Shown: piece after piece, positions 1 through 5,093 of the stretch
Numbering within the stretch: position 1 is the stretch's first letter
Layout of the letters: the number at the start of each line of letters is the position of its first letter
From: Planctomycetales bacterium
GTDB lineage: Bacteria; Planctomycetota; Phycisphaerae; SM23-33
Length of the DNA: 6,658 bases
Direction of reading: 5' to 3'
NCBI GenBank assembly: GCA_030642005.1
Contig: DAOWOP010000147.1
Span: 1-6,658 of the forward strand
Position numbers and translations under genes: made by a program
Notes under the pieces: generated by a model
Databases searched by the model: none
What the model was told of the DNA's origin: nothing
What the model saw: only the letters and a program-made list of their open reading frames with translations

Positions 1-14
1 GAAGACGGAAGTCC

Positions 15-27
15 TGGCGAAGGCGGG
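15..27. repeat. Partial copy of a GC-rich dispersed repeat
   Basis: The 13-mer TGGCGAAGGCGGG here recurs exactly at 1813-1825, where it forms the right part of a GC-rich hairpin in the pheA leader. The rest of the hairpin would lie left of the window or is missing. I read it as a fragment of the same dispersed repeat family; a 13-bp match alone is suggestive, not proof. Confidence 0.4.
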
Positions 28-43
28 TCTCTGTTTTTCCGTT

Positions 44-78
44 TTTCCCTAGTCCCAAATCCCAAGTCCCTGGTCCCT
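44..78. repeat. Heptamer tandem array (NRRTCCC-type)
   Basis: Five consecutive 7-bp units end here: 44-50, 51-57, 58-64, 65-71 and 72-78. The last four fit RRTCCCW (for example AGTCCCA, GGTCCCT). Immediately upstream, GTTTTTCC occurs twice in tandem (33-40, 41-48). No open reading frame depends on this stretch. The 7-bp period matches that of the arrays at 2951-3094 and 6523-6610, though the unit sequence differs. It resembles in style the heptameric short tandemly repeated sequences known from cyanobacteria; the relation is only an analogy. Confidence 0.6.
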
Positions 79-103
79 GTTCGTCCTCTATATTAACATT
101 CGT

Positions 104-131
104 GTTCACGTTTGCGCGCGCAAACGTGAAC
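104..131. repeat. Perfect 28-bp palindrome, copy 1
   Basis: Each half is 14 bp (left half GTTCACGTTTGCGC), with no spacer and no mismatch. The central 20 bp, ACGTTTGCGCGCGCAAACGT at 108-127, recur exactly at 218-237. The outer four bases differ between the copies but remain self-complementary in each. Such symmetry suggests a dimeric protein-binding site or a cruciform or hairpin element. No T-run follows it, so it is not a standard terminator. The function is unknown. Confidence 0.8.
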
Positions 132-157
132 GAAAAACGGGCGCGAAATCTGTAACC

Positions 158-185
158 CCCGGCCCAGCCGGGACTTAATTTTTTT
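158..185 (+). terminator. Possible rho-independent terminator
   Basis: A 6-bp GC stem (CCCGGC 158-163, loop CCA, GCCGGG 167-172) is followed six bases later by seven T residues (179-185). It could end a plus-strand transcript entering from left of the window. The gap between stem and T-run is longer than ideal, so the call is moderate. It lies between the two related palindromes. Confidence 0.4.
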
Positions 186-212
186 CAGAAAAATCTGAAC
201 GTGCGATTTTTC

Positions 213-242
213 CGTTGACGTTTGCGCGCGCAAACGTCAACG
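213..242. repeat. Perfect 30-bp palindrome, copy 2
   Basis: Each half is 15 bp (left half CGTTGACGTTTGCGC), with no spacer and no mismatch. It shares the 20-bp core of the palindrome at 104-131, with centres 110 bp apart. The flanks CGTTG/CAACG differ from copy 1 yet keep symmetry, so the pair was maintained or generated as palindromes rather than being a simple duplication. It could be an operator or a nucleoid-protein site; nothing in the window identifies the binding partner. Confidence 0.8.
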
Positions 243-265
243 CAAAGCGGTCAACATGGTAACAG

Positions 266-291
266 GGACTGGCCACTTAAGTGGCCAGTCC
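266..291. repeat. Perfect 26-bp palindrome
   Basis: Each half is 13 bp (left half GGACTGGCCACTT), without spacer, and unrelated in sequence to the two palindromes upstream. It lies 44 bp beyond the stop codon of the minus-strand oxidoreductase, so it could form a 3'-end hairpin protecting or ending that transcript. No T-run follows on the minus strand, so a classical terminator is not supported. Confidence 0.75.
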
Positions 292-335
292 TCGAGTGAA
301 TGAGCCGATGCCCGGTGGCGTGGTCGCCTGCGTAC

Positions 336-1376
336 CTACTTCAATCGGATTTCCTTATCGGCTTTCGATGAGGCGTAGATCGCGTCGATGATCTTCGTGG
401 TCCAGATGGCCTCTGTGGCGGGGACGGGGACGGGTTTGTTACCGGCGACGGCTTCGACGAAGGCGGCTATCTCTTCGTCGTACATATTATTGTCCGGGAT
501 GTGGTTCGGCGTGCAGTCCATGAGGTGCCCGCCGACTTCCATCTGAACGCTCAGCGGGTCGATGCCAACACCGCCCCTGTCGCCGACGACTCGACAGCCG
601 AAGACGTCCCTGTCGAGGTTCACGCAGAAGGCCGACTCGATCATCATGGTCGCACCATTGGCAAACCGCACCAGGGCGACGGCGAAATCTTCAACGTCGT
701 AGGTTTTATGGTCCCACGCGCCGAACATGCCGACGTGGCCGGCCGTCGCGCCGATGGTCTCGTAGGTCTTACCGGACACGGACACGGGCTTCGGACAGCC
801 CATCAGGTACCAGGTCAGGTCGATCATGTGAACGCCGATGTCGATCAGAGGCCCGCCGCCCTGGAGTTTTTTCTGTCCGAAGACACCCCAACTCGGCACA
901 CCGCGCCGGCGGATGCTCAGGCTGCGGGCGTAATATGGTTTGCCGATCCGCCCCGCCTCGATGATCTTCTTGAGGAACCGGGTATCGGCCCGGAAGCGGT
1001 TATTCAAGGCGACCATCAGTTTTTTGCGCGCTTTCCCGGCTGCATTGATCATCGTCTGTGCCTGCCGGGCGTTCATGGCAATTGGCTTTTCGCACAGGAC
1101 GTGCTTTCCGGCGGCCAGGGCTTTAAGCGTCGCCCGCTTGTGGTCGATGTTCGGCGTGCAGATGCTGACGGCGTTAATGTCCTTCATTGCGAGCAATTTA
1201 TCGATCGAAACGAAGCAGTTTGGGACATTGAATTTCTCAGCCGCCGCTTTGGTGCGCTCCGCGACAACGTCGCAGACGGCGACCACTTCAGCCCCGGAGC
1301 ACTTCCGGTATCCCTCCAGATGGTATGAACCGATAAATCCTGCGCCGATGACGCCTACCTTGATTGTTTTAGCCAT
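336..1376 (-). CDS. Gfo/Idh/MocA family NAD(P)-dependent oxidoreductase
   Basis: The 346-residue product is a complete dinucleotide-dependent dehydrogenase, probably acting in the cytosol on a sugar, inositol or sugar-derived substrate. The N-terminal Rossmann fold shows G-A-G-F-I-G at residues 11-16 in the expected GxGxxG position. CEKP at 95-98 supplies the family's conserved lysine (K97). The C-terminal half has GGG at 173-175 then D179, H183 and D186, the usual GG.L.D.G.H..D substrate-side motif. There is no signal peptide or Tat motif, unlike many exported planctomycete members. I start at 1376 because the fold begins right there (MAKTIKVGVIGAG) and an AGAAAGGG purine-rich site lies about 10 bases upstream; the longer reading from 1427 would overlap the predicted promoter. 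It is divergent from the pheA cluster and stands alone here. The exact substrate cannot be told from sequence. Confidence 0.93.
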   Translation of the reverse strand: MAKTIKVGVIGAGFIGSYHLEGYRKCSGAEVVAVCDVVAERTKAAAEKFNVPNCFVSIDKLLAMKDINAVSICTPNIDHKRATLKALAAGKHVLCEKPIAMNARQAQTMINAAGKARKKLMVALNNRFRADTRFLKKIIEAGRIGKPYYARSLSIRRRGVPSWGVFGQKKLQGGGPLIDIGVHMIDLTWYLMGCPKPVSVSGKTYETIGATAGHVGMFGAWDHKTYDVEDFAVALVRFANGATMMIESAFCVNLDRDVFGCRVVGDRGGVGIDPLSVQMEVGGHLMDCTPNHIPDNNMYDEEIAAFVEAVAGNKPVPVPATEAIWTTKIIDAIYASSKADKEIRLK

Positions 1377-1398
1377 ACCGACGACCCTTTCTGTTTTT

Positions 1399-1427
1399 AT
1401 TATCGAATTCGCAGGAACATGCACCAA
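1399..1427 (-). promoter_or_regulatory. Candidate sigma70-type promoter for the oxidoreductase
   Basis: Read on the minus strand, TTGGTG (1422-1427) and GATAAT (1399-1404) are separated by exactly 17 bases. The -10 matches consensus at 5 of 6 positions; the -35 is weak. Transcription would begin near 1392, leaving a short leader containing the AGAAAGGG ribosome site before ATG 1376. Prediction only. Confidence 0.35.
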
Positions 1428-1460
1428 CTCCGGCGGGATTCTACGCCGCGTCGAGCAGGC

Positions 1461-1470
1461 CGGTCAAGCA
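1461..1470 (+). repeat. Direct repeat flanking the palindromic element, left copy
   Basis: CGGTCAAGCA here is identical to 1731-1740, directly abutting both outer edges of the palindromic element. This is the expected appearance of a target-site duplication, here 10 bp. The preceding and following bases differ between the copies, so the match is exactly this long. Confidence 0.75.
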
Positions 1471-1730
1471 GGTGGTGTAAAGGATTGTGTGTAAGTTCCT
1501 TGGTCGAGCCTGAAAGGCTCAAAGAATATAGCCCAGGGCAACGCCCTGGGAGGTGGCTTCTTTTAGAACCAAGCCCTGAAAGGGCGCAATAGATATTCCG
1601 CCCTTTCAGGGCTTGATGTTCTTATCGCCGCCTGATACCCAGGGCGTTGCCCTGGGCTGAAATATTTCCAGCCTTTCAGGCTGCGATGTTGCTCGACCTG
1701 CCGGAACTTACACACAATTCTTTACACCAT
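1471..1730. mobile_element. MITE-like palindromic element with terminal inverted repeats
   Basis: A non-coding 260-bp element. Terminal inverted repeats (1473-1499 and 1703-1729, starting TGGTGTAAAG) match at 26 of 27 positions. Inside, three motif sets are arranged symmetrically about position ~1593: GGTCGAGC (1502-1509 / 1691-1698); small AGCCTGAAAGGCT-type hairpins (1506-1520 / 1670-1682); and CCCAGGGC...GCCCTGGG hairpins (1530-1550 / 1638-1658). A central 16-bp stem (1571-1586 with 1599-1614, loop of 12) forms the tip. An exact 10-bp direct repeat flanks it. It encodes no transposase, so it must have been moved in trans. The GTGTAA-rich ends faintly recall IS256-type ends, but that is weak inference. 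Palindromic CCCAGGGC motifs are, as I recall, common dispersed repeats in planctomycete genomes. Confidence 0.75.
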
Positions 1731-1740
1731 CGGTCAAGCA
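1731..1740 (+). repeat. Direct repeat flanking the palindromic element, right copy
   Basis: This is the second copy of CGGTCAAGCA (see 1461-1470). Removing the element plus one copy restores a continuous sequence in which GGTCAAG is followed 8 bases later by CTTGACC. Confidence 0.75.
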
Positions 1741-1753
1741 AACATACTTGACC
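1732..1753. promoter_or_regulatory. Operator-like inverted repeat over the pheA -35 box
   Basis: GGTCAAG (1732-1738) and CTTGACC (1747-1753) form a perfect 7-bp inverted repeat with an 8-bp spacer. The right half contains the predicted -35 hexamer TTGACC. This placement fits a dimeric repressor site, but no regulator is identifiable and part of the symmetry may be chance. Confidence 0.35.
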
Positions 1754-1776
1754 ATTACACCCCCAGCGGGTAAAAA
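1748..1776 (+). promoter_or_regulatory. Candidate sigma70-type promoter for pheA and downstream genes
   Basis: TTGACC (1748-1753; 5 of 6 to consensus), a 17-base spacer, then TAAAAA (1771-1776; 4 of 6). Transcription would start near 1783 and give a ~60-base leader to the pheA start, most of it the GC-rich hairpin at 1781-1840. It is the best plus-strand promoter candidate upstream of the five-gene run. Confidence 0.5.
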
Positions 1777-1780
1777 TAGT

Positions 1781-1840
1781 CCACGAATTACCCGCCTGCC
1801 ACGCTGTGGCCTTGGCGAAGGCGGGAATTATCACGAATTA
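1781..1840. repeat. GC-rich hairpin repeat flanked by 9-bp direct repeats, in the pheA leader
   Basis: CCCGCC (1791-1796) pairs with GGCGGG (1820-1825), with an inner CCAC/GTGG stem (1799-1802 / 1806-1809). The 9-mer CACGAATTA flanks it on both sides (1782-1790 and 1832-1840), which may be a target duplication or part of a composite repeat. The right part of the hairpin (1813-1825) recurs at 15-27. It ends five bases before the pheA start codon and leaves no visible Shine-Dalgarno sequence there. Confidence 0.6.
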
Positions 1841-1845
1841 CACAA

Positions 1846-2949
1846 ATGGTTAAAACGAACGACAACAATGGCGGCAGTCCTGACCTTGAGGCCCTGCGCG
1901 TCCGGATCGATGAACTTGACCGCCGGATCGTCGAGTTGCTGAACGCCCGTGCGGAGGTTGTCGTGGAGGTCGGCCGGGTCAAACAGGTCGATGGTACGCA
2001 GATTTACGCGCCCGACAGGGAAAAAGCCGTTCTCGACAAGGTGGGTGAGATGAACAAAGGTCCCCTGCCTCAGCGAACGCTTCAGGCGATCTATCGCGAG
2101 ATGATGAGCGGGTCGTTCGCGCTGGAGCAGCCGCTGCGGGTGGGATACCTTGGACCTGAAGGCAGTTTTTCGCACATGGCGGCGATGCGGAAATTCGGCG
2201 CGTCGATTGAATACATCCCGCTGGCGGACATTCGCGCGGTCTTTGAAGAAACAGGCAAAGGGCACATCGACCTCGGACTGGTGCCGATTGAAAACAGCAT
2301 CGGCGGCGGAGTTATCGACACGATGGACGCCTTCGCCGACAACGACGTCCACATCGTCGCCGAGGTCCTGGTGGAGGTGCATCACAACCTGCTGGCCAAC
2401 TGCTCGCCCGATGAAATCACCATGATAGCCTCCAAACCGGAGATTTTCGCCCAGTGCCGAAACTGGCTGAGCCGGTCGCTCCACAAGGTGGACCTGGTCC
2501 CTGTGGCTTCATCGGCCAAGGCCGCCGAGATGGCGTCCCAGCAGCGATGCCTGGCGGCGATAGGGTCGGCCCTGGCGGCGGAGTTGTATGGCCTGAAGAT
2601 CATATTCGCCAACATCGAAGACCACGTCGCCAACACGACGCGGTTCTTCGTTATCGGCACAAGCCGGCCTAAACCAACCGGAAACGACAAGACCGCACTG
2701 ATGTTCACCACCGCACACAAAGCCGGGGCGCTGGTGGACGTCCTGAACGTACTCGGCAAATACGGCGTGAATATGACAAACATCGACACGCGCCCCAGCA
2801 AGCGACGGAACTGGGAATATTACTTCTTCATCGACTGCGAAGGACACATTGCCGATGCTAACGTGCAAGAGGCCGTCGAGGAAGCCCGCGGGCACTGCCT
2901 GGAACTGCACGTGCTGGGAAGTTTCCCAAAGGCGACCGAACCTGTTTAA
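1846..2949 (+). CDS. pheA: Bifunctional chorismate mutase / prephenate dehydratase with ACT domain
   Basis: This 367-residue P-protein converts chorismate to prephenate and then to phenylpyruvate, the phenylalanine branch of aromatic synthesis, in the cytosol. Three domains are clear. An AroQ-type chorismate mutase spans about 12-92 (L-R18-V-R-I-D, R35, GRVK46, DRE 57-59). Prephenate dehydratase spans about 97-271, with GYLGPEGSFSH at 100-110, VPIENSIGG at 146-154 and the catalytic NTTRFF motif at 263-268. An ACT domain spans about 283-360, with KAGALVDVL (292-300) and TRPSKRRNWEYYFF (315-328) matching the GALV and ESRP phenylalanine-binding motifs, so feedback inhibition by phenylalanine is expected. 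The length is normal for the family. The start has no clear ribosome site, being abutted by a repeat, but the mutase helix begins soon after it. It is followed by aroF after 146 bp. Confidence 0.96.
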   Translation: MVKTNDNNGGSPDLEALRVRIDELDRRIVELLNARAEVVVEVGRVKQVDGTQIYAPDREKAVLDKVGEMNKGPLPQRTLQAIYREMMSGSFALEQPLRVGYLGPEGSFSHMAAMRKFGASIEYIPLADIRAVFEETGKGHIDLGLVPIENSIGGGVIDTMDAFADNDVHIVAEVLVEVHHNLLANCSPDEITMIASKPEIFAQCRNWLSRSLHKVDLVPVASSAKAAEMASQQRCLAAIGSALAAELYGLKIIFANIEDHVANTTRFFVIGTSRPKPTGNDKTALMFTTAHKAGALVDVLNVLGKYGVNMTNIDTRPSKRRNWEYYFFIDCEGHIADANVQEAVEEARGHCLELHVLGSFPKATEPV

Positions 2950-2950
2950 G

Positions 2951-3094
2951 GATTTCCAAATTCCAATTTTCAATTTCCAATTGAACAGAAAAAAAGAAGG
3001 ACAAGTAGCCGCAAGCATCGCGGCTGCGACACTCCACCTCTTTTCTTCTTCTAAATTGAAAATTGGAAATCGGAAATTGGAAATCGGAAATTGA
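2951..3094. repeat. Heptamer-based long inverted repeat filling the pheA-aroF gap
   Basis: The left arm (2951-2978) has four 7-bp units, such as GATTTCC and AATTTCC. The right arm (3053-3094) has six consecutive 7-bp units of consensus AAATYGR. The arms are reverse complements in type and could fold into one long hairpin. The spacer contains a purine-rich stretch opposed by a pyrimidine-rich one, and a GC tip (AGCCGC 3007-3012 / GCGGCT 3020-3025). The array starts one base after the pheA stop and ends one base before the aroF ATG, supplying the GGAAA (3086-3090) that serves as its weak ribosome site. It encodes no convincing peptide. Confidence 0.8.
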
Positions 3095-3095
3095 A

Positions 3096-4169
3096 ATGAT
3101 TGTAATAATGCAACAAGGTGCTTCGGAGGCCCGGATCGACCACGTGATCGAGCGGGTCGAACAGTTGGGGCTGACTCCGCACGTTTCTCGCGGTCAGTTC
3201 CGCACAGTTGTCGGGGCAATCGGCGACAAGCAGCCGGCCCATCAGGCGATCCTCGAGTCGCTGGATGGTGTGGAGCGCGTCGTCCCGATTACCAAACCGT
3301 TCAAACTCGCCTCGCGCGAATTCCATACCGCCGATACGATTGTCGAGGTCGGCGGCGTATCCATCGGCGGGCGCGGCGTAGTCGTAATAGCCGGACCATG
3401 CGCGATCGAAAACGCCGAGATGCTTAATCGCATCGCATCGACCGTAGCCGAGCGAGGAGCGATGCTGCTGCGGGGCGGAGCGTTCAAGCCCCGCACCAGC
3501 CCATATGAGTTTCAGGGCCTCGGCGAGGACGGGCTGAAAATGCTGCGCGAAACCGGCGACCGGCTGGGCCTGCCGACCGTCTCGGAGGTCCTCAATGCCG
3601 CACAGGTTGAACTGGCCGGACGCTACGTTGACATGTTCCAGATCGGCGCGCGAAATATGCAGAACTTCCAACTGTTGCAGGAAATCGGTGATTCCGGCAA
3701 ACCCGTGCTGCTGAAGCGCGGCTTCGCCGCAACCATACGCGAATACCTTATGAGCGCCGAATACATCCTCTCCCGCGGTAATCGAAATGTCGTACTATGC
3801 GAACGCGGGATCAAGACATTCGGAACCGAGGTGCGATTCACCCTCGACGTCTCGGCTGTGCCTGTAATCAAAAATTACAGCCACCTGCCGATTATCGTGG
3901 ACCCCTCGCACGCCGCCGGTAATCGCCAATACGTCAGCGCCCTGGCCCTGGCGGGCATCGCCGCGGGCGCAGATGGTGTTATCGTCGAAGTTCACGACCG
4001 CCCCGAAGAGGCGCTCTGCGACGGGCCGCAGGCACTGCTGCCCGATATGTTCGAAGAACTTGTCGGGCAGATCGACAAGGTCGCCGCCGCATTGGGCCGA
4101 ACAATAATAAGCGCAAATAACAAAAAGGAAAAAACCAGCCACAAAGGACACGAAGAACACCAGGAATAA
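3096..4169 (+). CDS. aroF: 3-deoxy-7-phosphoheptulonate (DAHP) synthase, type I-beta
   Basis: It condenses phosphoenolpyruvate with erythrose 4-phosphate, the first step of the shikimate pathway. Residues 1-67 form the ferredoxin-like regulatory domain, as in Thermotoga maritima. The barrel follows: AGPCAIE (99-105), RGGAFKPRTSPYEFQG (126-141), QIGARN (182-187), KRGF (207-210), CERGIKTF (235-242), DPSHAAG (269-275). Expected metal ligands C102, H272, E298 and D309 and the catalytic K131 are present, at the same numbers I recall for the T. maritima enzyme. This strongly supports ATG 3096 over an in-frame TTG at 3063 lying inside the repeat. The ribosome site is weak (GGAAA, 5-base spacing). 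The last ~18 residues, after RTIIS, go beyond the family's usual end and are Lys/His/Glu-rich, encoded by the left arm of the next inverted repeat. Allosteric control by Tyr or Phe is likely. Confidence 0.96.
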   Translation: MIVIMQQGASEARIDHVIERVEQLGLTPHVSRGQFRTVVGAIGDKQPAHQAILESLDGVERVVPITKPFKLASREFHTADTIVEVGGVSIGGRGVVVIAGPCAIENAEMLNRIASTVAERGAMLLRGGAFKPRTSPYEFQGLGEDGLKMLRETGDRLGLPTVSEVLNAAQVELAGRYVDMFQIGARNMQNFQLLQEIGDSGKPVLLKRGFAATIREYLMSAEYILSRGNRNVVLCERGIKTFGTEVRFTLDVSAVPVIKNYSHLPIIVDPSHAAGNRQYVSALALAGIAAGADGVIVEVHDRPEEALCDGPQALLPDMFEELVGQIDKVAAALGRTIISANNKKEKTSHKGHEEHQE

Positions 4170-4214
4170 AAAACTGAAAACTTTTTCTTTGTGCTCTCTG
4201 TGTCCTTTGTGGTT
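4135..4214. repeat. Inverted repeat across the aroF-tpiA junction
   Basis: CCACAAAGGACAC (4139-4151) pairs exactly with GTGTCCTTTGTGG (4200-4212), and the similarity extends inward to about 4160 and 4191 with mismatches. The left arm lies inside the aroF reading frame and encodes its terminal SHKGHEEHQE. The right arm lies in the tpiA leader. Peptides of this NHKGHEEH type are familiar artefacts of dispersed ACCACAAAGGACAC repeats in many bacterial genomes. No T-run follows the right arm, so it does not look like a terminator. Confidence 0.75.
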
Positions 4215-4236
4215 CATTTACGTTTTGGAGTTTCAA

Positions 4237-5019
4237 ATGACAAGAAAACCGTTCATAGCCGGTAACTGGAAGATGAATACGTCGCTGGAAGAAGCGCCCG
4301 CCCTTGCCGGGGCGATGGTCGAGAAGGTCGGCTCGGTCGAGGGCGTGGACCTGGCCGTCTGCCCGCCGTTCCCGTATCTCGCTTCTGTCGGCAAGGCCCT
4401 GGCCGGCTCCAAAATCGCCCTCGGCGCACAGGATATTTTTTACGAGAACAACGGCGCTTATACCGGCGAGATATCCGCCGCCATGCTGAAAGACGTCGGG
4501 TGCGCGTACGTCATCTGCGGGCACAGCGAACGCCGGCACGTCATTGGCGAGACCGACGAGATGATAAACCGCAAGGTCCTCAAGTGCGTCGGCGACGGCC
4601 TGAAGCCCATACTATGCGTCGGCGAGTTGTTGACTGAGCGGCAGGCGGATGAGACGATTGAGGTGGTCTCCCGCCAGATTCACCTGGGGCTGGAGGGAGT
4701 ATCGTCGGCCGACCTGACCGATGTTACCATAGCCTATGAGCCGGTCTGGGCGATCGGCACAGGCGTAACCGCCACGCCCGACCAGGCACAGGAAGTGCAT
4801 GCCATGATCCGCCGGCTGCTGGGCGAGATTTACGACGACGCCACAGCCAGGAACGTACGGATACAATACGGCGGGTCGGTCAAGCCGGATAACGCCGGCG
4901 AACTGCTCACCCAGCCGGACATAGACGGAGCGCTCATAGGCGGCGCCAGCCTGAAGGCTGATGACTTCGCGAAAATAATATCAGCCGCGAACAACGCGAA
5001 CAACGCGAACAAAAGATAG
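4237..5019 (+). CDS. tpiA: Triosephosphate isomerase
   Basis: It interconverts dihydroxyacetone phosphate and glyceraldehyde 3-phosphate in glycolysis and gluconeogenesis, as a cytosolic TIM barrel. All catalytic parts are present: AGNWKMN (8-14, K12), CGHSERR (94-100, H96), AYEPVWAIGTG (166-176, E168 and the flexible loop), QYGGSVKPDN (210-219) and the phosphate-binding GALIGGASL (231-239). The ATG is set by TGGAG at 4226-4230, six bases upstream, and by direct alignment of the first strand. A GTG at 4189 would only add residues encoded by the upstream repeat arm. The 260-residue length is normal apart from the end: SAANNANNANKR is low-complexity and is encoded by 9-bp GCGAACAAC units that belong to the next inverted repeat. 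The 67-bp gap after aroF suggests co-transcription. Confidence 0.98.
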   Translation: MTRKPFIAGNWKMNTSLEEAPALAGAMVEKVGSVEGVDLAVCPPFPYLASVGKALAGSKIALGAQDIFYENNGAYTGEISAAMLKDVGCAYVICGHSERRHVIGETDEMINRKVLKCVGDGLKPILCVGELLTERQADETIEVVSRQIHLGLEGVSSADLTDVTIAYEPVWAIGTGVTATPDQAQEVHAMIRRLLGEIYDDATARNVRIQYGGSVKPDNAGELLTQPDIDGALIGGASLKADDFAKIISAANNANNANKR

Positions 5020-5061
5020 TATCAGAAAATAAAACAGAAAAAGTTTGCGCAGTTCGCGGCT
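4983..5061. repeat. Inverted repeat across the tpiA-secG junction
   Basis: AGCCGCGAAC (4983-4992) pairs exactly with GTTCGCGGCT (5052-5061). The left arm continues as 9-bp GCGAACAAC units and lies wholly within tpiA, encoding its Asn/Ala-rich tail. The right arm sits ~30 bp upstream of secG. The intervening stretch is A-rich and contains the tpiA stop. It is a different sequence family from the other gap-filling repeats, in the same arrangement. Confidence 0.7.
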
Positions 5062-5093
5062 AAAAATCCGCAATAGAATGAGGAAAGATAAAC

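Noticed and set aside
104..242. The palindrome pair as parS centromere sites
   Set aside because: The sequence does not match the conserved TGTTTCACGTGAAACA parS motif, and no parAB genes are present.
1377..1427. Upstream ATG at 1427 giving 17 extra residues on the oxidoreductase
   Set aside because: The added segment precedes the Rossmann fold, lacks a ribosome site and overlaps the predicted promoter.
501..1494. Long open frames on the plus strand (501-1328 and 940-1494) opposite the oxidoreductase
   Set aside because: They are antisense to a gene with complete family motifs, and their translations show no recognisable domain; GC-rich codon use leaves such frames open by chance.
1748..1942. 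Small plus-strand frame overlapping the start of pheA
   Set aside because: It runs through a dispersed repeat and then out of frame into pheA, with no motif and no ribosome site.
3053..3094. Heptamer units as a CRISPR array
   Set aside because: Units are contiguous 7-mers without unique spacers, and no cas gene is present.
3063..3095. TTG start for aroF at 3063
   Set aside because: The added residues are encoded entirely by the heptamer repeat, and numbering from ATG 3096 matches the characterised Thermotoga enzyme.
4189..4236. GTG start for tpiA at 4189
   Set aside because: The added residues come from the right arm of the inverted repeat; ATG 4237 has a good ribosome site and fits the family N terminus.
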